Shown here one piece after another: positions 7,072-14,268 of a stretch of DNA of 16,672 nt. The stretch comes from Candidatus Zipacnadia bacterium (lineage in GTDB: Bacteria > Armatimonadota > Zipacnadia > Zipacnadales > Zipacnadaceae): NCBI GenBank assembly GCA_029821455.1, contig JALGTI010000026.1, forward strand, positions 1-16,672, in the 5' to 3' direction. The translations under genes were made by a program, and so were the position numbers. Below the pieces are notes generated by a model. That model was not told where the DNA came from. It made no database searches and saw only the letters and a list, made by a program, of their open reading frames with translations. How positions within the stretch are numbered: position 1 is the stretch's first letter; each line of letters starts with the position of its first letter.

Positions 7072-7100
7072 AGTATAGCGGATTCGCGTGCCGGGGGCAA
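7072..7100 (-). promoter_or_regulatory. Probable sigma70-type promoter for murA-mreB
   Basis: On the minus strand, TTGCCC (7095-7100) and TATACT (7072-7077) are separated by exactly 17 bp, matching the -35 box at 4 of 6 and the -10 box at 5 of 6. Transcription would start near 7065, giving a leader of about 120 nt to murA. It lies in the 177-bp gap after atpC, which contains no gene and no clear intrinsic terminator. Confidence 0.6.
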
Positions 7101-7122
7101 GTGGGGGCTGGGCCTGTAGGCT

Positions 7123-7542
7123 TTATGTCTGGGCGTAGCGGGCCACCTTGAGGCGATTGAGGGCCCTGGTCAACGCCAACTGGGCGCGATGCACATCAAT
7201 AGTGCGCTCGTGAGCGCTCCGGGCTAGTCGCTCACGAGCGCGGTCGGCTGCGGACTGCGCACGCTCTATCTCGATGTCAGTAGACGCCTCGGCACTGCGT
7301 ACAAGCAGGATGAGCTGATTGTCCCCCACCTGGCACACGCCGCCGCCCACGGCAAAGTAGAGCCTTTCGTCGCCCGGGGTATGAAGCGTTACCTCACCTA
7401 CGGAGAGTTGGGCGATCATCGGGGCATGGTAAGCCATCACGCCGAACAGACCGTCATAGCCGGGCAGGCGGGCAGACAGCACCTCGCTCCTGAACACCAC
7501 CCCCTCCTGCTCGATTATCTCCGCGTGAAACTCCCTGGGCAT
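7123..7542 (-). CDS. atpC: F1 ATP synthase epsilon subunit
   Basis: A 139-residue epsilon subunit of the F1 central stalk, which joins gamma to the c-ring and can inhibit ATP hydrolysis. The N-terminal beta-sandwich spans about residues 1-85, with GYDGLFGVMAYHAPMI corresponding to the usual GxxGxxGxLxxHxP. A two-helix C-terminal domain follows. In that domain the ATP-sensing pattern of thermophilic Bacillus epsilon is largely kept: Arg94, Arg101, Arg126 and Arg130 align, and Glu91 replaces the motif aspartate. It begins 3 bp after the atpD stop and is the last gene of the operon. Confidence 0.95.
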   Translation of the reverse strand: MPREFHAEIIEQEGVVFRSEVLSARLPGYDGLFGVMAYHAPMIAQLSVGEVTLHTPGDERLYFAVGGGVCQVGDNQLILLVRSAEASTDIEIERAQSAADRARERLARSAHERTIDVHRAQLALTRALNRLKVARYAQT

Positions 7543-7545
7543 CGG

Positions 7546-8940
7546 CTACCCCGCCTTGGCCTTCTCGACTACATCCTCGATAGTTGCGACCATGCGGAAG
7601 GCATCCTCCGGATACTGGTCGTACTCGCCGGCCAGCATCTGCTCAAAGCCGTCAAGGGTCTGCTCCAGCGGCACGTAAGCGCCCTTAAGACCAGTAAACA
7701 CCTCGGCGACGAAGAACTGCTGGGTCAGGAACTGCTGGAGCCGCCGCGCCCGCGCCACCACCAGCTTGTCCTCATCGGATAGCTCATCAATGCCGAGGAT
7801 GGCAATAATGTCACGCAGGTCCCTATATCTCTGCAGCACCTCTTGGACACCGCGCGCAATGCGATAGTGCCGCTCTCCCACCATCCTCGGATCCAAGAGC
7901 TTCGAGGTGGAATCCAGCGGGTTGACGGCCGGGTAGATGCCCTGCTCAAACAGTTCCCGGGTCAGGGCGACACTCGCGTCCAGGTGGGCAAATGTAGTAG
8001 CAGGAGCCGGGTCAGTGTAATCGTCAGCCGGGACGTACACAGCCTGGACCGAAGTGATAGAGCCGTCCAGCGTGGAAGTGATGCGCTCCTGAAGCTGCCC
8101 CATTTCGGTGGCGAGGGTCGGCTGATAGCCCACTGCGGAGGGCATGCGCCCCAGCAGGGCCGATACTTCAGAGCCGGCCTGGGTAAAGCGGAAGATATTA
8201 TCTATGAACAGCAGCACGTCCTGGCCTTCTTTGTCCCGGAAGTACTCGGCCATCGTCAGGGCTGACAGGCCCACGCGCAGCCGCGCGCCCGGCGGCTCAT
8301 TCATCTGGCCAAACACCAGGGCCGTGCTCTCCAGAACGCCGTACTCCTGCATGTCCAGGTACATCTCATTGCCCTCGCGAGTGCGCTCACCGACGCCGGC
8401 GAAGACTGACACGCCCTGGTGCTCGCGGGCCACATTTCGCACTAGCTCGGCAATCAAGACCGTCTTGCCCACACCGGCGCCGCCAAACAGGCCGATCTTG
8501 CCGCCCGTAGGGAATGGGCACAGGAGGTCAATGACCTTGATGCCGGTCTCGAACTGGTCAGGGCTGACGCTCTGCTGTTCAAACGGTGGCGGGTCGCGGT
8601 GAATAGGCCACCTTTCGATGTCCTCAGGCAATTCGTCCTTGTCATCAATCGGCCGGCCCAGCAGGTCAAACATCCGCCCGAGCACCTGGTCACCAACCGG
8701 CACTGTTATCGGTTGCCCGGTGTCTGTGACCGTCATACCACGCACCACGCCGTCGGTGCTGTCCATCGCGACGGCGCGGACGGTGTCATCGCCCAGGTGC
8801 TGGGCGACTTCGACGATGAGCTCAATTCCCGTGTCTGGGTCTTCAACCTTGAGGGCCGTTAGCAGCTCCGGTAGAGTATCTACCGGGAACCGGACGTCAA
8901 CGACGGGCCCCATAACCTGTACGACTTTGCCTGTTGCCAT
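7546..8940 (-). CDS. atpD: F1 ATP synthase beta subunit
   Basis: A 464-residue catalytic beta subunit of F1, which makes ATP from ADP and phosphate. The Walker A loop is GGAGVGKT (153-160), the catalytic glutamate is Glu185 in GERTREGNE, and Walker B is in VLLFIDNIFRFTQAGSE. The DELSEED loop appears as DELSDED. Length matches the family (460-480). It is preceded by a 121-bp spacer after atpG that carries two hairpin repeats, unlike the tight junctions elsewhere in the operon. The Shine-Dalgarno (GCGAGAG) is weak for so abundant a subunit. Confidence 0.98.
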   Translation of the reverse strand: MATGKVVQVMGPVVDVRFPVDTLPELLTALKVEDPDTGIELIVEVAQHLGDDTVRAVAMDSTDGVVRGMTVTDTGQPITVPVGDQVLGRMFDLLGRPIDDKDELPEDIERWPIHRDPPPFEQQSVSPDQFETGIKVIDLLCPFPTGGKIGLFGGAGVGKTVLIAELVRNVAREHQGVSVFAGVGERTREGNEMYLDMQEYGVLESTALVFGQMNEPPGARLRVGLSALTMAEYFRDKEGQDVLLFIDNIFRFTQAGSEVSALLGRMPSAVGYQPTLATEMGQLQERITSTLDGSITSVQAVYVPADDYTDPAPATTFAHLDASVALTRELFEQGIYPAVNPLDSTSKLLDPRMVGERHYRIARGVQEVLQRYRDLRDIIAILGIDELSDEDKLVVARARRLQQFLTQQFFVAEVFTGLKGAYVPLEQTLDGFEQMLAGEYDQYPEDAFRMVATIEDVVEKAKAG

Positions 8941-8960
8941 TTGTATGCTCTCGCTATCAA

Positions 8961-8996
8961 CCTATCCCTTGGCCCCTCCCTCAAGGGAGGGGGAAG
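8961..8996. repeat. CCCTCCCT-type hairpin repeat between atpG and atpD
   Basis: CCCCTCCCT (8973-8981) and AGGGAGGGG (8984-8992) form a 9-bp perfect inverted repeat, in practice 8 bp with a TCAA loop. The surrounding bases resemble the unit at 3187-3216. In the atp mRNA it would form a stable hairpin about 30 nt before the atpD start. Confidence 0.65.
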
Positions 8997-9026
8997 AAGG
9001 CGGAATGCTTGTTCTGCCCGGGTGTG

Positions 9027-9052
9027 GGACAGGCAAGGATGCCTGTCCTACC
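9027..9052. repeat. Dispersed palindromic repeat, copy B (intact)
   Basis: GGACAGGCA (9027-9035) and TGCCTGTCC (9040-9048) make a perfect 9-bp stem with an AGGA loop, followed by TACC. It is the uninterrupted form of the element also found, with inserts, at 3104-3172 and 10095-10162. It lies 9 bp downstream of the atpG stop codon in the transcript. Confidence 0.8.
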
Positions 9053-9061
9053 AAGACCCCC

Positions 9062-9928
9062 TTATGCGCCCATCAGGGCCTCAGCGCCGCCGACGATGTC
9101 CAGTATCTCGCTGGTGATGGCCTGCTGCCGGGCGCGGTTGAGCTGCCTGGTGAGGCGCTCGATCATATCCTCGGCATTGTCAGTCGCAGCAGTCATCGCT
9201 ATCATTCGGGCCGCCTGCTCAGAGGCCTCGGCCTCCATGAGTATCTGGCAGATCTCCGACTCCACAGCCTGGGGCAGAAGCTGAGCCAGGAGCTGGTCAG
9301 CGGGCGGCTCAAAGATGTACTCCCGGCGTGGCGTATCCTCACCGGCAGGCCTGGTGATCGGCAGAACCTGCCGGGCTGTTGGGATGTGTCGCACCGCTGA
9401 GACGAACCGGGTGTAGACTATCCAAAGCGCCTCGACGCGGCCAGTCTCGTACAGGCTGCGACAGGCACTCGCTACAACCGTGGCCTCTTTCGTCGCATCT
9501 ACGCCGCCGATGGCCTCAAAGCTGGCGACCACCTCCAGGCCCTGGGTTTGTGCGAAGAGGCGGGCCTTGTTGGCTACCGTCACTACCTGCACAGGCGCAG
9601 TCTGTCCCTGTAGAAAGGCCGCGGCCTCGCGCAGGATATTGGCGTTGTGACCGGCGCATAGGCCCTTGTCGCCCGCAACCAATAGCAAGCCGATAGACTG
9701 AGGCTCAGGGCGCTCCTCCAGATATGGGTGGCTGAACCCCTCGCCAACTCCTACGGCGACTTCCGTGAGGAGCTGCTGCAACCGCTCGGCATAGACCTTA
9801 CCGGCCTGCACCCGCGTCTGGACGCGCTGCAGCCTGGCCGCCGCCACCATCTTCATCGCCCTGGTAATCTGGGCGATGTTCGTAACGGTCCGGATCTTTC
9901 TGCGGATTGTGCGCAAGTTCTCTGGCAT
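9062..9928 (-). CDS. atpG: F1 ATP synthase gamma subunit
   Basis: A 288-residue gamma subunit, the rotating shaft inside the alpha3beta3 hexamer. The N-terminal helix (IRRKIRTVTNIAQITRAMKM) and the C-terminal helix (RQQAITSEILDIVGGAEAL) are the conserved coiled-coil pair. Between them lies the Rossmann-like domain with LLLVAGDKGLCAGHN. Length is usual (280-290). No redox-regulatory cysteine insert of the plant-chloroplast type is seen. It is the only operon member flanked on both sides by repeat-bearing spacers (228 bp before it, 121 bp after it). Confidence 0.97.
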   Translation of the reverse strand: MPENLRTIRRKIRTVTNIAQITRAMKMVAAARLQRVQTRVQAGKVYAERLQQLLTEVAVGVGEGFSHPYLEERPEPQSIGLLLVAGDKGLCAGHNANILREAAAFLQGQTAPVQVVTVANKARLFAQTQGLEVVASFEAIGGVDATKEATVVASACRSLYETGRVEALWIVYTRFVSAVRHIPTARQVLPITRPAGEDTPRREYIFEPPADQLLAQLLPQAVESEICQILMEAEASEQAARMIAMTAATDNAEDMIERLTRQLNRARQQAITSEILDIVGGAEALMGA

Positions 9929-9988
9929 CTGGCTCTCTTGGTGTCCCTATCTAGTACGTAGCCGGCATGTCTTGGCCGTGATGACTTA

Positions 9989-10026
9989 CCTACCCCTGAC
10001 CCCCTCCGTGCAGGAAGGTGGATGCG
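9989..10026. repeat. Degenerate CCCTCC-type repeat between atpA and atpG
   Basis: A stretch of the form ACCCCTGACCCCCTCC, then GTGCA, then GGAAGGTGG, matches the layout of the units at 3187 and 8961 but its pairing is decayed. It shares the 228-bp atpA-atpG spacer with palindromic repeat copy C. The rest of the spacer (about 10027-10094) shows no gene. Confidence 0.45.
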
Positions 10027-10094
10027 GATGGCTTGGCATCTCGCTGATGACCCACAGCACTGGCCGACCAGATGCACGCGCCACGCGAGGGCTT

Positions 10095-10162
10095 GGACAG
10101 GCATGGTTTGACAGGCTCACCATGGCCTGAGCTTGTCGAAGGCCAAGGGTGCCTGTCCTACG
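10095..10162. repeat. Dispersed palindromic repeat, copy C (interrupted, overlaps the atpA stop)
   Basis: GGACAGGC (10095-10102) and an 18-bp right part (10145-10162) match intact copy B except for the loop base A to G and the final base. They are split by a 42-bp insert (10103-10144). The insert is itself an imperfect hairpin: TTTGACAGGCTCA (10107-10119) pairs with TGAGCTTGTCGAA (10128-10140), with two G-U pairs. It resembles a repeat family I have seen in many unrelated bacteria. AGGC occurs at both edges of the insert. The right arm supplies the TAG stop codon of atpA. Confidence 0.75.
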
Positions 10163-11669
10163 AATCAGCTTGCGTAGCTTTGAACTCCTCCACAGCCTTG
10201 CCAAGCTTCCCTTCCAGCTCCTCGCCCAGTTCCTCGGTCTCGGTCAGCTCCGCAACCAGGTCTGGGTACTGCTGCTTAATCCACTCAACCAGTCTCGGCT
10301 CCAACTCGGCAATCTCGTCCGGATGCACGTCGTCCCAATAGCCACGCGTGCCGGCAAAGATAGCAATTACCTGGTCCACCACATTCATCGGGGCGTACTG
10401 CTGCTGCTTGAGCACCTCGACCATCCGATCGCCACGGGCGAGGATTGCCTGGGTGCGCTGATCGAGGTCGGAGGCGAACTGGGCAAAGGCGGCAAACTCG
10501 CGGTACCCCGCCAAATCCAGTTTGAGCCTGCCGGCAACACGGCGCATCATCGCCGACTGTGCAGCGCCGCCTACCCGCGAGACGCTCGCCCCGACGTTGA
10601 TGGCCGGGCGTACGCCCTGATAAAAGAGGTCCGGCTCAAGGTAGATCTGCCCGTCTGTAATGGAAATCACATTGGTAGGGATGTAGGCGGCGTAATCGCC
10701 CTCCTGCGTCTCAACGATGGGCAAGGCGGTCAGCGAGCCGCTGCCATTGTCATCGCTCATTTTGGCGGCGCGCTCCAGCAGGCGGGAATGAAGGTTGAAG
10801 ATGTCGCCAGGGAATGCCTCGCGGCCCGGTGGCCGCCGCAGCAGTAGGGAGACCTGGCGGTAGGCGACAGCATGCTTGCTCAGGTCATCATAGACCACCA
10901 GGGCGTGTCCGCCGCTGTCGCGCAGCCGTTCGCCAATGGTGCAGCCAGCATAAGGGGCGACGTACTGCAGCGCTGCCGGGTCACTGGCGCAGGCGGCGAC
11001 TATACAGGTGTGGTCCATCGCGCCGTACTGCTCGAAGGTGGCTGCGATGCGCCTGATGGTGGATAGCTTCTGCCCGATGGCCACGTAAATGCAATAGACA
11101 TCGCTGTCCTTCTGGTTAATGATGGTGTCAACGGCAATTGCCGTCTTGCCCGTCTGCCGGTCACCGATAATCAGCTCGCGCTGGCCGCGGCCAATGGGGA
11201 TCATCGAGTCTATGGCCTTGAGGCCCGTGTAGAGTGGCTCACAGACCGGTTGGCGCGTGATGACACCCGGCGCCTTTATCTCCAGTACACGCCGCTCCTG
11301 GCTTTCAATGGGGCCTTTGCCGTCCAGTGGCTCGCCGAGGGGGCTCATAACCCGCCCAAAGACCTCCGGACCTACAACCGTGTCGGCAATGCGGCCCGTG
11401 GCGTGGACCGTATCTCCCTCTTTAATATGTTCGTCCGGCCCCAGCAAAATGCAGCCGACATTGTCCTCTTCCAGGTTGAAGACAATGCCCATCACGCCAC
11501 GCGGGAACTCGATGAGTTCCGCAGACATTGCGTCAGCCAGGCCGTAGATGCGGGCAATACCGTCCCCCACTTCCAGCACCACCCCCACCCGCTCCATCTC
11601 TAGCTCCTCTTCGTAGCGCCGCAGTTGCTGCTTGAGAAGCTCTTTCACCTCGTTGGACTTGACTTCCAC
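10158..11669 (-). CDS. atpA: F1 ATP synthase alpha subunit
   Basis: A 503-residue alpha subunit, which forms the F1 hexamer with beta and holds the non-catalytic nucleotide sites. The Walker A motif is GDRQTGKT (169-176), Walker B is in HALVVYDDLSKHA, and the arginine finger that completes the catalytic site is Arg365 in SVSRVGGAAQ. Length is typical. The start is GTG, overlapping the last base of the atpH stop (TAGTG), with AGGTGG upstream. The TAG stop lies inside a dispersed palindromic repeat, so the extreme C-terminus (KATQADS) abuts the insertion. Confidence 0.98.
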   Translation of the reverse strand: MEVKSNEVKELLKQQLRRYEEELEMERVGVVLEVGDGIARIYGLADAMSAELIEFPRGVMGIVFNLEEDNVGCILLGPDEHIKEGDTVHATGRIADTVVGPEVFGRVMSPLGEPLDGKGPIESQERRVLEIKAPGVITRQPVCEPLYTGLKAIDSMIPIGRGQRELIIGDRQTGKTAIAVDTIINQKDSDVYCIYVAIGQKLSTIRRIAATFEQYGAMDHTCIVAACASDPAALQYVAPYAGCTIGERLRDSGGHALVVYDDLSKHAVAYRQVSLLLRRPPGREAFPGDIFNLHSRLLERAAKMSDDNGSGSLTALPIVETQEGDYAAYIPTNVISITDGQIYLEPDLFYQGVRPAINVGASVSRVGGAAQSAMMRRVAGRLKLDLAGYREFAAFAQFASDLDQRTQAILARGDRMVEVLKQQQYAPMNVVDQVIAIFAGTRGYWDDVHPDEIAELEPRLVEWIKQQYPDLVAELTETEELGEELEGKLGKAVEEFKATQADS

Positions 11670-12238
11670 TAGTGTCCACCTACAGTCAACTGGGCCTTGG
11701 GATTACCGCCCACGGCCCAGGCCATACGCTGCAGCCGGCCCTTGAGACTGCCGTCCAGCAGCCGGTCGCCCAGCCGTACTCGCACGCCGCCTATCAGCTC
11801 TGGCCTTATCTCAACCTCCAGCCTGACCTGGCGCCCGGCCAGACGCGCGAGGGCGGCCTGCAGCCGCTGGCGTTGTGACGGGTCAAGCGGCACCACCGTC
11901 TCTACACGCGCGGGGATCACTCCCGCACGCTCATCTGCTGCCATCTGGTACGCTGTGGCCGCACTAACCAGCACCTCCGGCTGGCCTCGCTCCAGCAGCA
12001 GACGCACGAAGTCTCTGACCAGTTTATCGGGCTCACCATCCAGCGCCGACATCACGACCCTCAGCTTGTCGTCGCCATCAATGCTGGGATGGCCAAGGAG
12101 CCTAATCAGCTCCGGATTATCGGAGGCAGCGGTCTGGAGGCGTTCCAGTTGCTGGCCAACCGCCTCGGTGCGGCCACGCTCTGCTGCCAGTTCGTAGAGA
12201 GCCTCAGCATACTTGGTGACGGTGCGGGTTACAATCAT
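11669..12238 (-). CDS. atpH: F1 ATP synthase delta subunit
   Basis: A 189-residue delta (OSCP-type) subunit linking the top of F1 to the peripheral stalk b subunits. The N-terminal helical domain starts TKYAEALYELA, and the C-terminal signature has the form IGGVRVRLGDRLLDGSLKG, matching the conserved GG-x-GD-x-D-x-S pattern. It is slightly longer than the usual 175-180 residues. It starts 6 bp after the atpF stop and shares one base with the atpA start, indicating coupled translation. Confidence 0.95.
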   Translation of the reverse strand: MIVTRTVTKYAEALYELAAERGRTEAVGQQLERLQTAASDNPELIRLLGHPSIDGDDKLRVVMSALDGEPDKLVRDFVRLLLERGQPEVLVSAATAYQMAADERAGVIPARVETVVPLDPSQRQRLQAALARLAGRQVRLEVEIRPELIGGVRVRLGDRLLDGSLKGRLQRMAWAVGGNPKAQLTVGGH

Positions 12239-12244
12239 CGGTGC

Positions 12245-12766
12245 TCAGGTTTGGCCTTCCTCAGCGGCCATCTTCTCCACATCTTCGATGAACTTGTCAA
12301 CTAACGCCTGGTGCCGCTCGGTATCCAGAGACTGCGCCAGCAGCCGCTCGGAAAAACCCACGGCCAGACCGGTGACATCAGCTCGCAACTCTTGTATAGC
12401 CCGTTCTGTCTGAGCGGCGATGTTCTTCTCTGCGTGCAGTTCCCGCTCGCGGGCGCGGGCCCGCGCCTCTTCCAGGAGCCGTTGCACTTCATGCTGGGCG
12501 CGCTTGCGGGCCTGATCGGCTTCCGTATCTACCTCCGCAAGCAGCTCTTCCCGACGCTCCTGGATACTGGCAAGGTGCGCATCAGCCTCCTGCCGGGCGT
12601 CTGCGGCCTGTTGCACGTCCTCGGCCACCTTTTGGGCGCGAGCGCTCAGCAAGTTGCTGATGGGCCCAAACGCGAACTTGCGCAGCAGCAGAAACAGCAA
12701 TATGAAGCCAACAATGTTGACCAATAAGGCGCCAGGCTCAATGCCTAGCTGGTCGAGGATTCCCAT
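12245..12766 (-). CDS. atpF: F0 ATP synthase b subunit
   Basis: A 173-residue b subunit that forms the peripheral stalk holding F1 static against rotation. One membrane helix at about residues 13-31 (LLVNIVGFILLFLLLRKFAF) is followed by FGPISNLLSARAQKV and a long charged amphipathic helix rich in Ala, Glu and Arg that would form a coiled coil. Only one b gene is present, so it should work as a homodimer. It starts 41 bp after atpE with AGGTGG upstream. Confidence 0.95.
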   Translation of the reverse strand: MGILDQLGIEPGALLVNIVGFILLFLLLRKFAFGPISNLLSARAQKVAEDVQQAADARQEADAHLASIQERREELLAEVDTEADQARKRAQHEVQRLLEEARARARERELHAEKNIAAQTERAIQELRADVTGLAVGFSERLLAQSLDTERHQALVDKFIEDVEKMAAEEGQT

Positions 12767-12807
12767 GGTTAGCTGCCCACCTACGCCGTGAGGCTAAGTG
12801 CTGGTAG

Positions 12808-13080
12808 TTAGGGCCCCCCGGTGACGGCTGCTGATATAAGCTCGGCGGCCGGCAGCTTGCTGAACAGGAAGAAGAACATAATCAAGGCATAGATGACCAG
12901 CGCCTCCATCAGAGCCAGCGACAGCAATAGAGCATTGAAGATTCTGCCGGCTACCTCTGGCTGGCGGGACATGCCCTCCATAGCTGCGGCCGCGGCCCGG
13001 CCCTGGGCGTGGGCCGCCGCCAGCACTGCCAGGGGCAGCCCCAGGCCGGTCACGACTGCTAACGCTACTGCATACCACAT
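12808..13080 (-). CDS. atpE: F0 ATP synthase c subunit (alanine-rich packing helix)
   Basis: A 90-residue c subunit that oligomerises into the rotating proton ring. Two membrane helices flank the polar loop RQPE (39-42). The ion-carrying carboxylate is Glu59 in LALMEALVIYAL. Gln26 is present, but Ala60 and Leu61 replace the Ser/Thr of sodium-type rings, so the layout is like cyanobacterial proton rings. In helix 1 the usual GxGxGxG packing motif reads AAAHAQG (21-27), with Ala at 21, 23, 25 and also 31, and only Gly27 kept. The C-terminal tail is longer than usual. It has the best Shine-Dalgarno of the operon, fitting its high copy number. Confidence 0.95.
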   Translation of the reverse strand: MWYAVALAVVTGLGLPLAVLAAAHAQGRAAAAAMEGMSRQPEVAGRIFNALLLSLALMEALVIYALIMFFFLFSKLPAAELISAAVTGGP

Positions 13081-13088
13081 TGCGTATA

Positions 13089-13095
13089 ACCTCCT
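13089..13095 (-). promoter_or_regulatory. Strong ribosome binding site of atpE
   Basis: AGGAGGT on the minus strand, 8 nt before the atpE ATG, is a near-perfect anti-16S match at optimal spacing. The other atp genes have clearly weaker sites. This fits the roughly tenfold higher demand for subunit c. Confidence 0.8.
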
Positions 13096-13104
13096 AGCTC
13101 GTCT

Positions 13105-13839
13105 CTAGCGGCGACTCTCCTCGGCGGGGGCCTCCACGGCCCCGGCGATGTACACCGCCGCTAGCATAGTGAAAACTGCTGCCTGGATCAGGCTGACCAG
13201 GATGTGAAATAGGACCATTGGTAACTGGAGGGGGACAGGTATGACAAAGATTCCGATCGAGACTGCACCGAGAGCAATGAACTTGGCGAGTACCATATCC
13301 TCGCCGAAGATATTGCCAAACAAACGAAATGACAGTGAAAGGATGCGAGACAATTCGCCGATTACGTGGATCGGGATGTTTATTATGAATAGCCACCGTG
13401 GTTCGCCCACGAAGTGCAGCAGATACCTGATGCCGCGCTCGCGGAAGCCAAAGTACTGAACTACAATGATGGTAGTGAGGGCCAAGGCGGCGGTCATATT
13501 GAGGCTGGCGGTGGGAGATAGGAAGCCAGGAATGATGCCGAACAGATTCATCAGCAGGATGTACAGAAACAAGGTGCCCAGGAATGGGGCGAAGCGAGCG
13601 CCGCCGGGGCCGATGATCTCCTTACACAAGCCCGTCATCGACTCCCAGACGAACTCCCCGGCCGTCTGCCAGCCGCTGCGGGGAATCAACTGGAGATTGC
13701 GCGCGCAGCGCCACATCAGCACAAGCAGAACGGCAGCCGCCAGCCAGCCGGTCATCACGTTGACATTAACAACACCGTGCGCCCACTCGGGTAGGAGCGG
13801 CAGGAGGGCGTTGAGCCAGGTTCCGTGTTCTTCGAGCAT
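13105..13839 (-). CDS. atpB: F0 ATP synthase a subunit
   Basis: A 244-residue a subunit, the stator channel that passes protons to and from the c-ring. The essential arginine is Arg172 in LSLSFRLFGNIFGE. The last helix carries SLIQAAVFTMLAAVYIAGA with the conserved Gln219. Five to six membrane helices are visible, along with the conserved PGFLSPTASLNMT region. It starts 3 bp after the atpI stop and ends 24 bp before atpE. Confidence 0.96.
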   Translation of the reverse strand: MLEEHGTWLNALLPLLPEWAHGVVNVNVMTGWLAAAVLLVLMWRCARNLQLIPRSGWQTAGEFVWESMTGLCKEIIGPGGARFAPFLGTLFLYILLMNLFGIIPGFLSPTASLNMTAALALTTIIVVQYFGFRERGIRYLLHFVGEPRWLFIINIPIHVIGELSRILSLSFRLFGNIFGEDMVLAKFIALGAVSIGIFVIPVPLQLPMVLFHILVSLIQAAVFTMLAAVYIAGAVEAPAEESRR

Positions 13840-13842
13840 CTG

Positions 13843-14268
13843 TTATTGGGCTCCCGGGCCACGAGGTTTCTCCTCGTCGCCGGATAGAGCTTCCGACCAC
13901 TGTCTTCCCCACAGCCGCAACAACATAACGACCAGAGGCAAGCTAATCCCACAAGTAAGGCTGATAGGTTCGGCGTGCCACACGATAATTAGCAAGTAGA
14001 GGGCTACGCCGAGAGCCACGTACTTGAGGGGCTGTAGAATCAGGAACAGTTTCTTGCGCCTGGCAGCACGGCTATCCGTGGTTGTCAGCGCCAGGCTGAA
14101 TTCCAGCAGCAGGTACAGGGCACCGGTGCCCACAGCCCCCCCGGCGAGCCAACTCAGCGCCCAGGGCGTGTGATGGATGACCAACATCCACAAAGCGACC
14201 ACCGCTGCTATCAGGCCGGTGGCCAAGCATGTCCGCCGAAAGAAGCTGCGCTGTTCCGCCTCACTCAT
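13843..14268 (-). CDS. atpI: ATP synthase subunit I (AtpI)
   Basis: A 141-residue membrane protein with four predicted helices and a charged segment (DSRAARRKKLF) between helices 2 and 3, followed by LQPLKYVALGVALYLL, as in the AtpI family. AtpI is reported to help assemble or stabilise the c-ring and is not part of the finished enzyme. The ATG at 14268 overlaps the atpZ stop by 8 bp; a longer frame start at 14328 would lie wholly within atpZ and has no support. The sequence is poorly conserved, so the call rests partly on its position before atpB. Confidence 0.85.
   Translation of the reverse strand: MSEAEQRSFFRRTCLATGLIAAVVALWMLVIHHTPWALSWLAGGAVGTGALYLLLEFSLALTTTDSRAARRKKLFLILQPLKYVALGVALYLLIIVWHAEPISLTCGISLPLVVMLLRLWGRQWSEALSGDEEKPRGPGAQ

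Noticed and set aside
7101..7122. GCCTGTAGGC after atpC as an intrinsic terminator
   Set aside because: A 4-bp stem with a 2-nt loop and no downstream U-run is too weak to support the call.
12794..13078. Alternative minus-strand frame overlapping atpE
   Set aside because: Out-of-frame shadow; the atpE frame has the c-subunit motifs and the strong ribosome binding site.
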